Assembly (NCBI RefSeq): GCF_019925205.1
Contig: NC_083560.1
Location: forward strand, 50,638,270 to 50,702,269
DNA: 64,000 nt
From: Metopolophium dirhodum
Taxonomy: Eukaryota > Arthropoda > Insecta > Hemiptera > Aphididae
Direction: 5' to 3'
Numbering within the stretch: the stretch's first letter is position 1; each line of letters starts with the position of its first letter. A model generated the notes under the pieces. That model was not told the origin of the DNA. It did no database searches and was given only the letters and a program-made list of their open reading frames with translations. Shown piece after piece: positions 11,401 through 22,400 of this stretch. The position numbers and the translations under genes are program-made.

Positions 11401-14400
11401 ACAATGATGTGTGTTTTTTTTTTGTGTCTGGGGTATCTTTTTAGGGCAGTAAAATTACATACATTTTAAACTTTGAAGGTGGTTTCAGATAAAAACTGAA
11501 CCTAATTGATATTTAAAGAGTTTAAAACTAAAATATTCTTGATACAATGCAAAATTGCAAAGTAACTGGGACAAAATAAAAAATAAACTGTGGAAAAACG
11601 AGAATTATTACGCAAAAATTGCAGTATTTGACTTAATCGTTTTTATTTTGTTTGGTGTACCTAACTCAAAAACGATTAACTCTAGTTCAGTGGTTCTCAA
11701 TCTTTTTTGTACTATGACCCAAATTTCCTACGAAAAATCTTTTACGACCCACGTGGTTTAGCTTTTCAAAAAGTAGTTATAAAAACAAAATTTGGTTTTT
11801 ACTTTTATTGGGTATTTATTATTTTATAGGTTTATAATCAATATATTTTTACAAAATAATGTACTTTTAATAATGAGGCGTATTAATACCTGTCGTAATA
11901 CATAAATATACAAAAAATTATTATTTATTACCCACGTAATTTTTGGTACTATATTACTATAATTATATAAGTATATTTAATATTAATTTAACATAATTTT
12001 CTTGGAATATATATAATTCAATAAATTTTTCACGACCCACCAATGGGTCGCGACCCACAGTTTGAGAAATGCTGCTCTAGTTACTTGAATTACTCAGCAA
12101 ATATTAAAATGGAGTAAGAAATGGTATAATTTTCTAAATATTTTTGAGCAATTTATATTTAAAAAATGTATTTTTTAGTTTTAGGTTTTCAACCAAGTTT
12201 AGAACACATTTATCCCTTTTGTGTTCGTCCAGCGTCCTTCCAGCATCCGTCCGACTCCGTATTAGTTACCAGGACGTAATTACAATTTTTGATATTAAGT
12301 TATTTATTTATGAATTGTATGTGGAATTATTATTCGTTGCGTTGTATTAAAAAAGGTTTAGAAACCTGGGATTTAGCACGCTAGCAGAGTGAGCTTTCGA
12401 AACTAGTTTTTCTATAAATGTCAGTATAAAAATTTCCCAAGTCAAAAAGTTTTAACATTTAATACAAGATTCCTCATCAGCTGTTTTTATTGATAATTAG
12501 CTGTACCCCCACAGGCGTTAAAAAATTATTTTTTAGGTAAATATTTATGGAATATTAAATTTTTATAGCTAAGGATTAAAAGTTAAATTCAAGGTAGGTA
12601 TGTTTTTTATAGATATTTTAAGTTAACATTAGTTATTTTGTTGTAATTTAAAAATAAAATCGTGTGTACTTCCATGAAACTTTTAACGTATATTATTTTA
12701 TATTTTATACACACAACGTAACTGCAATGTTTTCGGAAAAAAATTATCAACTTAACATAATACTATAATAAAAATATTAATTACTTTAATAGCAATTTAA
12801 ATATATATCATAAAATATACGTCTTAATATTATATAGACTGATGGTCTATTTTGGAACAGAATCGTTTTTCGTTTGCAATGACTTATCAATTATCTTTGA
12901 ATTAAAATTGAAAGTTAAAATTATATGTGATTACTAATTTATTTTTATAATAAAAACAATAATCTTAGAAATTACATATACAAGTTGTTCTTTCGAGCGT
13001 CGATTGATATTGGATATTAAATAGGTTATAAGTAGGGCTCGGATGTTGTTGCACTAAAAATGTTATAAAATTGATTGCATTATTGCTGTGAAAAAAAACC
13101 CAAAATTGCACTTAAAAATTGCAATAAAAAAATATTTTGTACCAAAAAAATTTAAAAAATATATTAAAAAATTATTTTATGAAATGGATTAAGTCATTTT
13201 ATTAAGTAATATTAAAAAGTTTTATTAGGTAGGTTTTAAACGAGTAGATAATAAAAAGATTCAAATTCAAATTCTCGTCAGTTGTCATTAAAAATCTGGT
13301 AAATTGTCCGGTCTTCTTATTTTTTCAGAGACCTATAAATAATTTTATCAAAATTTAAAACTTTTTATTTAAACTATTTTTATTTTTTTTTAAAAAAAAC
13401 TTTACCTTACCTTAAAAATTATTGCACTGTACTATAAACGACTTCTTCAGGTTCTCAAACTCGAAAGACCTTCGATTAGAAGACAACAAATTCTTGTAGA
13501 TTGAAAAACCTCGCTCGACGTCGACCGAGGTTATTGGTGCATATTTAAAATAAATGAAGTCTTGAATAGATAATTCTTCTGGTAATCCTTCTATTACAGT
13601 TGTTTCATCGATCAATATATTAGATATTTGTTGAATAAATTCAAAACCTTTATTTTTCGCCAGGATATTTTTAAACTTTTCATTAATTAACATGCCGGTG
13701 TTTCCTGATACTGAATTTAATTTTTCACTAACATTTCTGACTATTTCAATGCTTGTTGCTAATGGAAGTCCTTGATTTTCCAATTTTTCTATTGTGTCAG
13801 GTAAATATCCAAAGTTTGTATGAATATATACTAAATCCGTTTCCAACGACGGATTATTCAATATTTTTTGAGCTTCTTTAATTGAAATAGCATCGTTTTG
13901 ATTGAGCTCTAGTACGATATTTTTTATTTCTTGAAAATAGGTACAGTAATAAGAGGCAGCTCTTAGCCATGTACCCCAACGAGTAATAATAGGCTCAGGA
14001 GGTAATGGTACATTCGGGGCTCTATTTTTAAAAAAAAATACACGAGCCGGGCATTTCAAAAATATTTGTTATACCTTAGAAATTAATTTGTCAACTTTGG
14101 TAAATCGTCCTCTTATTTCTTCAGCAACTCTATGTACACCATGTGCTAGGCATGTAACATGGACCATTTTAGAATAAAGCGCGCCAATTGTTTTTCCTGC
14201 TTTGACCATGTACGGCGCCGCATCACTAAGGAATAACAATACATCATCATGGCGTATACCATCAGGCCAAAGAAGAAACATGGATTGATCAAAGACTTTT
14301 GTGATTGTCGAATAATTTGTCTTCTCGAGCATTTCTGAGTTTAAAAGATAAACTTGACCAGGTTTGTTGACTTCCAATGTACCTATAATGACGTTGGCTA

Positions 14401-16703
14401 TGTATCTACCTTGAACGTCGGTTGTTTCATCCACTGAAACCCATATTATGTGTCCGACAATATTAGATCTGATTTTGTTCATAGTTTCTACATAAATATC
14501 ATTCACGTAATTTTTACGCAAAGTGCTTTCATCGGGAATTTCTTTGTTGGTATATTTTTCCATAAACAAACAGAAATCCTTGTTGTTAACTTTATTTAAA
14601 GGAATATTTTCAGATAACAATGCCTTGCAAAGATCTTTCGAAAATGTACATTTTTTTGAGTATAACGTTACTTGTTGCTGTATTTTTGAGGTTGTTGCGT
14701 TTTGATGACGATTTACGGAACGGGTGTGTTTATCGGTTTTTAAGTGTTGTGTAACTATGTATCTTCTTTCAGCAGATACTCGAGTTTCACATAAGTTGCA
14801 AAATAAAACTGAACCGTCACTCGAAAATATGTTTTCCCCAAACTCATCGACATATTTGTTTAATACGTTCTTCATCGATGGCTTACTTTTCGGCATTTTG
14901 ACGAACAAATTAGAAAAAAAAATACAAAATAGTGTGTACTGTGCGGTGTTAGCGAAATACGGTGCGATACTGAACTATTATAAATTGAAACATGCATTTG
15001 TCCCAACATTTTATCATTGTATAACAGTCAAGTCGTTATTCTTATCTTGTTATTGACTGCAAGCCTAAAAATACTTCCCGTAGTCATGTTATAGCGTAAG
15101 ACCGCGCTATCTACTAATTAAATGGTTTTTCCAGTTACCGCCGACGACGACGGTCAAATAAGCCGTCACGAGTCACAACCAACAAAGCCCGACATAACCA
15201 TAGATTAAACCTGTATAATCTAACAAAAAAAAGTGAAGACACAAAAAAATACATAAAATTGTATTGAAAATGTATTGAAAATGACGACAATCAACAAAAT
15301 TGCAATAAAATTGAAAAAATATCAAAAATTGCAAAAAGTTACACTTAAATTTTTTATATATTAATTGGTACTCGTTTGAAACAAATTTATAACCTACTTA
15401 GCAACGAATCCGAACATTAGAAAAAAAGTTGCAAATGCAACAACATCCGAGCCCTAGTTATAAGTAGATAAAGATAACAATCAAAACGACTGAAATTCTA
15501 TCATTATCCTTTTTTCCATTTGTTCAATGCGCTAACCTATTACCGACAAATGGGCTGACATCTGGCTGTAGTGTATTGGTGTATACCTACGTTAGTGCGC
15601 TCTATGTCCTAAATTTACTATTTATGTTGAATGTAATAATATAACAACATAAGAAAATTAGTTGAGGATTTTAATAGGGGTATCACAATAATTAAGGCAG
15701 TCCAATTTTTTTTTATTGTCAGGCACCTATTTCTTTATCTTAGTAACTATATATATATTATGTAAGTACGAATGGGTTGAAGGGTTAAAAATCTAATGTA
15801 TAAAAGAATCAAAAATTTGAAAAGTTGTAAAATATTATATATTATATACACATTACTTTTTAATTAACATTTTCAGTTTTTATTTCGAATTATCTATGAT
15901 TTGTGAATAAATAATTGGGAAATGTAGCAAATAAAAAATTATTTGAAATACATAGTTACTGTTTTTTTTTTTTAACTAAGCATTAGATGTCAAATTTTGA
16001 CTAAAATCTAAAAATCATGAAAATTTACAAATTATTTTGAAGTTAATAATTCATGATTTTCTTTTAACAACTATGATAAAAAGTTTGATACAAGATCTCT
16101 ATCATAACATGTTTATACTAGAATTTTAAAAATGTAAAAGCGTTAAGCCATTTATTAAATTTTTTTTGAACGTTGCAAGTTTAAATATTAACGAAATAGG
16201 TAAGATAGTTGTATTAAGTATAAACAAGGTATAAACCATAAACGTAATAATTATATAATATTATATCCTCAATGTATTTCTGTTATAAGTCAAAATATAT
16301 CGACTGTAGAAACTTTAAATATTCCACTGTATAGGAAGTAGATACCTACTGAAATTATCATTTCCTATATACAATGAAATATTAAAATGCTTTTTAAAAA
16401 TTTTAAGTATAACCATCTTTAAATTAATTAACAATTTAATAATTATATTAATATTTACAAACGAGTATAAAGTATATTTAAGTGAACCTAAAAACAAATT
16501 ATAAAATCTTACATACAGAATACTAATGTATGTATAAAACAGCATATTTACAAAAACGTCAAATACGTTTGTAGATATTTGATAAATATTTTTTTCAAAT
16601 AAACTATTTAAACAGAAAGCTCACCTTTTTTAGCTTGTGATTGTGTTTGTACTGTTAAGATAAGAATATTACTAATTAAAAGTAAAGAATTGTAAAAGTT
16701 CAT
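2405..16703 (-). CDS. Secreted GH18 (chitinase-like) protein, catalytically dead, array copy 1
   Basis: Eight coding exons join in frame (minus strand, 5' to 3'): 16703-16625, 10777-10595, 7569-7367, 6375-6231, 5586-5453, 5385-5260, 2701-2636, 2572-2405. That is 1104 nt, 367 residues, with GT/AG at every junction. Residues 1-26 form a signal peptide (MNFYNSLLLISN start). GH18-like landmarks follow: CTSIIYD (57-63, strand 1), GITGLILTTFENG (143-155, catalytic strand 4), LEIGIEVSG (strand 5), IKVIAPVTDFF (strand 6) and GKFAKENGVGFFTSNIDMND (from 313, strand 8). Total length fits one GH18 barrel. The DxxDxDxE catalytic residues are all replaced, so hydrolysis is not expected. Sixteen cysteines follow the signal peptide, including CEAC in exon 3. 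Intron 1 (5.8 kb) holds two hAT insertions; intron 2 a 2.9 kb insertion. Exon structure is seen directly; the fold is inferred from motifs; the role is unknown. Confidence 0.82.
2756..3665 (+). repeat. Dispersed GATTCTGAGCG-type repeat, 5' truncated, in intron 6 of copy 1
   Basis: Contains the family signature blocks (ACGGGAATTTTTACGCAAAA, CTGTTTACGGACATTGTCAG, AGTAAAAAAGC) and ends in TTTTCACTCAGAATCG, the inverted form of the family start. A block of roughly 340 bp is duplicated internally (about 2880-3080 and 3230-3430). Relatives are at 20155-20920 and, inverted, at 55540-57465. Non-coding; probably a non-autonomous DNA element. Confidence 0.6.
4045..5000 (+). repeat. Second GATTCTGAG-ended dispersed repeat in intron 6 of copy 1
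   Basis: Starts with AGATTCTGAGTGGAGCAATG and carries the same internal order as the family members elsewhere (ACAATAATGTGTGC, ACGGGAATTTTTACC, AAAAGCTTGAAAATTAAATA). The matching copy is at 21297-22250 in array copy 2. Together with 2756-3665 it explains why intron 6 is 2.5 kb. The right edge is approximate. Confidence 0.5.
5636..5727. repeat. (ATATT)n-like simple repeat
   Basis: About 90 bp of ATTAT/TATAT repeats in intron 4 of copy 1, just outside exon 5. Array copy 2 has a much shorter version at 22900-22930 and copy 3 almost none, so the tract length varies by copy. Confidence 0.7.
6589..6936. mobile_element. TTAA-flanked foldback MITE (piggyBac-like), in intron 3 of copy 1
   Basis: A 348-bp element is flanked on both sides by TTAA (6585-6588 and 6937-6940). 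It has long inverted arms of about 100 bp starting GGGGATTCCATACCGTGATT. Array copy 2 has the same element at 23968-24316. Array copy 3 has an intact empty site with a single TTAA at about 40780, which proves the element boundaries. Open frames here (6472-6711 minus, 6754-6966 plus) are readings of the two arms, not genes. TTAA target duplication is typical of piggyBac-type transposition. Confidence 0.85.
8225..8685. mobile_element. MITE with GGCTGGGC termini and GTTAA-rich interior
   Basis: Begins GGCTGGGCATTAACGAGTTAA and ends in the inverse, TTAACTCGCCCAGCC. The interior consists mostly of variants of AAGTTAA/TTAACTT. It interrupts a recognisable copy of the CAGAGTGACATCCA motif, with AGAATG on both sides as a probable remnant of a target duplication. 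An identical copy is at about 25672-26132 in array copy 2. Confidence 0.7.
9494..9519. other. Imperfect 26-bp palindrome within the intron-2 insertion
   Basis: ATGGGCT at 9494-9500 is matched by AGCCCAT at 9513-9519 around a central TGGGCCCA. Only the TA/TT pair next to the core breaks the symmetry. The same sequence occurs in array copy 2 at about 26941-26966. No function is known. Confidence 0.5.
11688..12074. mobile_element. hAT-type MITE in intron 1 of copy 1
   Basis: A 387-bp element begins CAGTGGTTCTCAA and ends TTTGAGAAATGCTG, with ACGACCCA motifs near both ends. It is flanked by a perfect 8-bp target duplication CTCTAGTT (11680-11687 and 12075-12082). Array copy 2 lacks the element and carries CTCTAGTCTAGTT instead (32521-32533), an apparent excision footprint. 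Array copy 3 has a related single target site near 42745. Confidence 0.9.
13033..15456 (-). mobile_element. hAT transposon, nearly intact, in intron 1 of copy 1
   Basis: A 2,424-bp element with perfect inverted ends of at least 20 bp starting TAGGGCTCGGATGTTGTTGC. It is flanked by a perfect 8-bp duplication GTTATAAG (13025-13032 and 15457-15464). The uninterrupted site is visible in array copy 2 at about 33682, so the insertion came after copies 1 and 2 separated. It carries a transposase frame on the minus strand with one nonsense codon. Confidence 0.92.
13412..14908 (-). pseudogene. hAT transposase with one in-frame stop
   Basis: The frame from the ATG at 14908 runs 279 codons to a TAA at 14071-14069, then continues in the same frame to 13412, so a single nonsense codon splits an otherwise continuous protein of about 499 codons. 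The N-terminus holds a BED-type zinc finger (C37, C40, H55, H61). The core has SVDETTD and LFLSDAAPYM, which resemble hAT catalytic-core segments, and CLAHGVHR. The C-terminus has the hAT dimerisation signature (DVERGFSIYKNLL...ENLKKS). A short intron over the stop is possible but I see no convincing splice pair. It cuts and rejoins DNA in hAT transposition when intact; this copy is probably inactive. Confidence 0.88.
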
Positions 16704-18125
16704 TTTTATTAATTGTGTATAATATTATAAAGATTTAAATTTTTATTCGCAGATACCGTCGGAGTTATTAATACTTATTTAAGTACCTACACCATAAAAA
16801 AGCTGTTTATAAATTATAATAAACTAATATGTATCATATATTCTGCTAGTAATGTGTTTTTAATAAATTAGTGTACATTTTATTGATTATATAATGTTTA
16901 CATTAATGACATTAAAGTTATTTGCACAACAAATATCAAGCGTGCTTTTATACAGTTGCACACATAAATACATGTTGCATTACAAACATTTTTTGTATTT
17001 CAATTGAATGCTGACAGTTTACAAGCTTTATATTTAGTAATTGATAACTATAGAGAGAATATTTATGACTCAAAAAACAGTTTAAGCCTAAAATACACTG
17101 TATAATTATTTTTTTCAACCTCAAAGATATACCTACTAATGTAGTAATATAGGTTTGTATTCACCTACTATGCTGTGTTCGCAATTTACCATATGTAAGT
17201 TCACTATCTGTTAATATACTGTTCAAATAGGTAACCATAAGTGAGTCTTACTGGAACGCCATGCTTGATGGCTAAACATTTAGATATAATATGATTTTGC
17301 TTCCAAACGCACAGCAGATTATACCCAAAAGGACTTATTTAATCATAGGTTATTCAACTACTAGTTTTATATAGGGTCATAGGGGTACACCTACTTACAA
17401 CATTTCACATACATGGACATATTTTTTTTAATTTAGTCATTGGATACTCACTTTTCATTAAAAATGCTATCAATAGAAGTGTAGAAAATAAATCAAAATT
17501 GTATATCATCTAGGTTTTGAATGGGTTTCTGACTTTCTGAGTAATACTTTATTGTTTTCAATCTAATATAATACCATGTTCTAACTAACTACCTATTATA
17601 CTTTTTTTTTGTATTATTTTTTTTCTACTTTCAGTGACGTTCTCAGAAATTTTCACTGGTTGGGGGGGGGGGGGGGGGGGGTAGTGGATAATTTCTAGGA
17701 AATGTAGGGGAACTATTGAAGCACAAAAATACAGGCTAGTAAGAATATGGCCAATTGTGGGAGGAGTTAAACCTAATGGATCATCACCTTCCCCCCCGTG
17801 AGTACGACAATGCCATCATTAGCTTGTAGCTACATTGTATAAACCTATGTACGTATATACAAACAAACCACTATTTGAATAAAAAAAAATAAAATGACAC
17901 CATAAAATGTCTCAATCAAATTCTGCATAAATTGTATACAAAATAAAAATATAATTTCGAAATAAGTATTTACTTTTTGAGATAATTTAGCTTCTTAGCG
18001 ATCGTTTTTGGAACAATCGCAGTTTATATTACGTATAATATTATTATATATTATATTTTGGAAGCAATGCTTCAACATCACAGGTCATTAGTCTAGAGTA
18101 AAATTAAATACAAAAAAATAAAAAA
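16704..18125. other. 5' flank of copy 1 and copy-2-side insertion with a G20 tract
   Basis: 16704 to about 17300 is the conserved upstream block of the array gene. From about 17310 to 18115 is DNA absent from the left-edge copy (whose flank passes directly into the LINE at about 771). It includes an uninterrupted run of 20 G at 17662-17681. Array copy 3's side (35475) lacks about 455 bp of it (17255-17709), joined at CTGGA. No gene is seen. Confidence 0.55.
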
Positions 18126-19090
18126 TTACAAATTGTATTAAGATTTAAAGATTACGAAAAAAGATTTTTACATTGTTAGACTTTGTTTATGAGATTAGTT
18201 TTCGTTAAAAAAGTAATTATTTTAATGATATTGTTTTCGTTGAGTGCTTCTTCTATGTTCGGAGGTATTGCTAAGTTGTTTCTTATGTCCCGGTACTTCG
18301 TGCAATCTAGGATGATGTGTTGAACTGAAAGGTCGGCGTGGCATTCGTCGCATGTGGGTGGAGGATTTTTGCTGATGAGGAAAGAGTGAGTGGCGAATGA
18401 GTGTTTGATTTGCATCTTGTGATTGTAACTTTCTGTCTTCTGTTGATGTAGTGGGATCCATTTCTTTGTATCTGTCTTTATTGTTTTAAGCAGATTGATG
18501 GGAGGAACGGTATCCAACTAATTTTGCCATTTAGAGTATATTTCGTGATTAATGGATGATTGGATGTCATTAGTCAGTAGGTCAGAGATTGTTGGATGGG
18601 GGATGATTCTGGTTGCAAGGTCAGCTGCCTTGTCTGCCATTTCGTTGTCGGTTATACCTATGTGGGATGGTACCCACATTAGTTCGATGTTTTTTGAGGT
18701 CAATTTTAATATTTGTTCGATATTTTGAGTGATTTTGTTTGAAGGTAGTGGGTGTTTTGAAGGGCTATTAGAGCACTGAGTGAGTCACTTAAAATTAGAA
18801 TGTGGTTTGAGGTGATCATCTTGGCTAATATGGTTGTAAAGTTGTGATTTAGATCTTAACAGATGTGTGTATATTGAGTTTATTGATCAGATTGAAGAAA
18901 TTGTCATGTATGGATGGTTTTAATTGAAAATGTTCTGTTTGTGGTTTGGTTCTTGAAGAAGTTATTGTATCCTATGTGGTTTCGAGTGATTTTCATTTTA
19001 ATTCCGTAATTTAATATTTATTTTGTTCTGAGTAGATTAAGAGGAAGTTCTCCAGCATAGCATAGAATGCTGACGGGGCTGGTTCTTAAG
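18126..19090 (-). mobile_element. LINE ORF2 fragment, second intergenic copy
   Basis: Same RNase H plus Cys-His knuckle remnant as at 771-1995, in the same orientation and position relative to the genes. Open pieces at 18518-18703 (RNase H end) and 18176-18517 (knuckle) are separated by a stop. Compared with the other copies it lacks roughly 250 bp between the motifs GGCTAATATGGTTG and GTGATTTAGATCTTA (near 18835), so it suffered its own internal deletion. Confidence 0.8.
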
Positions 19091-19473
19091 GATCGTATGT
19101 TATAGTATATTACAAGATTATCAATAAAAAACAAACTTTTAGTAGATAATATATTAGTATATTTTTTGAATTTTGCTAATAAATAATAATAAACCTTATT
19201 TAAATAAGATGTATTTTATATAATATTATTGTTACCAATACTAAGGTCATAACTTAAAATTAATTTCTGGTGGTGATTTAAAAAAAAATTATTTTATGAA
19301 AATATAAAATTATTCTGGTCACAATATTTACCTGTTATTTTTTTTCTACTTTTTTAAAAAAAAATAGTGGGGTCTGTCATCGGTCATGTAAGTTTCCAGA
19401 AATACAATAATAAAAGTTTAACATGAAATTATCTTATGATTTGTTTGTGGATATTATCCAAAGCTTGTTGATG

Positions 19474-22400
19474 CTATTTTCTGATTAATAGATCACAAGG
19501 TTTCGAGGTAATACCATTAAAACCATCTAGAAGAGCGTAGAACGAAGCAAATGGTTTTTCACATTTACAGAGATTTGTAGGATCATTCATATCTATATTA
19601 GAAGTAAAGAATCCAACTCCGTTGTCTTTGGCAAATTTACCCTAAACATTTAAATTATTAAAAATAGATACAATAAATATTTGTATTTACCAAAAAAATA
19701 TTACTTTTTCATTAAATGACTCCAGAGTATCTGAACAAAAAAGACATGTATCTGACGGATTTGTGCACATCTATAATTTTAAATAGTTATACAAAGTTAA
19801 ATAATTTTCTATACAAATTGGTAAACATTTTTAGGTAATTCAGCTAGTTTTCTATTATATTAATTTTTCAAACTGATGTGCCATTATAATAAGACAAGAT
19901 AATTCTTAAATATAATATTACAACACTCATCCCTATATTATTTCATACACTCATGTTTTTCCTTGTGGTATAAATAGACAAAACAGCAAATTTGTGTTCA
20001 TAAGGTTTCAATTTTTTGTTGTTAGCTTAAACATTATAATGAATTGAACTAGTATCTAACTAGATAATAACATTATCTGTATTCATTCGTCACCTGTTGA
20101 TTTTTACAATATTTTTATTTTTGAGCGTATTTTGAGTATTAGATTCTGAGCGAAGCGATGAATGTATTGATTTTACAATGATGTGTGTTTTTTTTTTTAT
20201 TTTTGTGTGTGTCATCACCTTTTAGGACAGTAAAAGTGCTTGGATTTTCTTCAACAGTAACTTTTCTGATAGGAAAGTGAATCTAGTTGGTACATTGGGG
20301 TCAAAAGTAAAAATTTCCCAGTAGTTTTCAAAAGCGACGTGAAAAACAAAAGAAAAATTAAGGAAAAACGGGAATTTTTACGCAAAATCTGTTTTCGAGA
20401 AAATCGATTTTGGTTTTTGGTGTAACTCTAAAACAAATGACCGTAGGGACATGAAATTTTGACTGAATGTTTATATTAGCATTTTCTATACACCATAAAA
20501 TTATTTTGACTCTTTTTGAGCTGTTTACGGACATTGTCAGTTTTCAATTTTTTTAGTTTTATTTTCTATAAATATCAATAAAATTTTATTTGTTGAGTAA
20601 AAAAGCGTGAAAATTTAATATAAGGCTCTTGATATATCGTTCTAATAGCAGTTGAAAAATATTAAAAATACATAGTTAAAATTTTTTTTTATAAGCATTT
20701 AAAGTTCAAATTTTCACAACATTTATCAAATTTATAATTTATTAATATTTTGTAGTTAAAAATTTATAAAATGTTTAACTTTTATGTTTAAGGATTTAAA
20801 ATTTAAAACAAGGCTCCGCGTAAATAGGTTATATATAAATTACTTTATTCACAATAATATCATCAAATATCCTTGGTAATATCATAGGCTGACTGACTGT
20901 TTTCACTCAGAATCGTTTTTTTTTTTACAATGATATTATATCATTGAATTCAAATTTAACACCATCCATTACAGTGACCCACTTGTAACCTACTGTACAG
21001 CAGAGTGACATCCACTTATCCACCTTTTTTAAATTTTAATTATAAATATTTTACAAAGATAACTTACTCAAAAATGAAAATATCGTAAAATCTAACGAGA
21101 GAACAAAGATATTCTTAGTAGGGCTTTGCATCCGAATCATTTAATCGGGTTTTGGATTTTGGGTGCTGCATGTATTTAGTTGTTATAACATCCAAAGAAA
21201 AGATTTAAACAAACGTTTGGGTGTTAATAACCGTTATTATTCGAGTAAATATTGGTTAATGTGGGTGTTCAGTAGCTAATAGAACAACATCATTATTAGA
21301 TTCTGAGTGGAGCAATGAATCATAAATTTATTGATTTTACAATAATGTGTGCATTTTTTTTTTGTCAGTCATCATTTAAAATAGTAAAACTGCATCAATT
21401 TTTTTCAGCAGTATCTTGTTCGATCGGAAAGTGAATCTTGTTGGTGTATTGAGAAGTTCAATTTTAAATTCCCAATAGTTTTCAAAGCACCGAGAAATAC
21501 AAAAAAATATAAAGGAAAAACGGGAATTTTTACCTAAAATCATTTTTGATTTTGTTTTTTTGTGTAATTCTGAAACAAATTAACGTATATACAAGACATT
21601 TTCACTGGTTGTTTATATTAGAATTTTAGTTTTTTATTCTATAAATATCAATACAATTTTATGTGTTGGGTAAAAAAGCTTGAAAATTAAATAGAAGGCT
21701 CCTAATATTTTGTTTCAAAGACAGATGAAAAATATTAAAGTCCAGTCATAATTTTTTTATAAGCATTTAAAGGTCAAATATTGACAAAATACTAAAAATT
21801 CTGGAAATTTTGAGTTAGAAATTCATAACAATTTTTCTATTTAAATCTAAGATTTGAAAATGTAATACAAAATTTGTCATAAGTTTGTCTACTTTTATCA
21901 AAAAATAAAATGTTTACAAGCAATTCAAATCAAATTTTTATGACTGTTTGAAATTCATATTTTTCACACGCTTGGATATTCACTTGATTTCTCATGTGGC
22001 AATTTGTTGCAAATAATCTGGTTTTTATAATTATTTTTACTAGATATTTTTTTATATTTTAAATATTTTTACATGTACCAGATATTACGATAATAAATGA
22101 TAATTATTATTACTCAAATAATGTAGCGAGTAGAAGCCAAGTAGCGTAAAAAAATATAGATTTTTACAAAGAAATATGCGATGTGGGAAATCATTTGAGG
22201 AAATTAAATTAGTTATTGAACATTTGAAAACGTGTTGGTTGTATATGTAAATTCGGCATCAGCCGAAACATTTCATTTAACAATGCGAGAAGAATGTTTA
22301 CGAACATCTATGACAAGCCTACGAGTCTTTTGGGCTTAGACTGGGCTTCATAATATTTAGCATTGAAAACAATTGAAAGAGAGTCCAGTTATCCCCTCCC

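Noticed and set aside
12144..12350. 68-residue ORF (also 32595-32801)
   Set aside because: AT-rich chance frame inside a dispersed repeat in intron 1.
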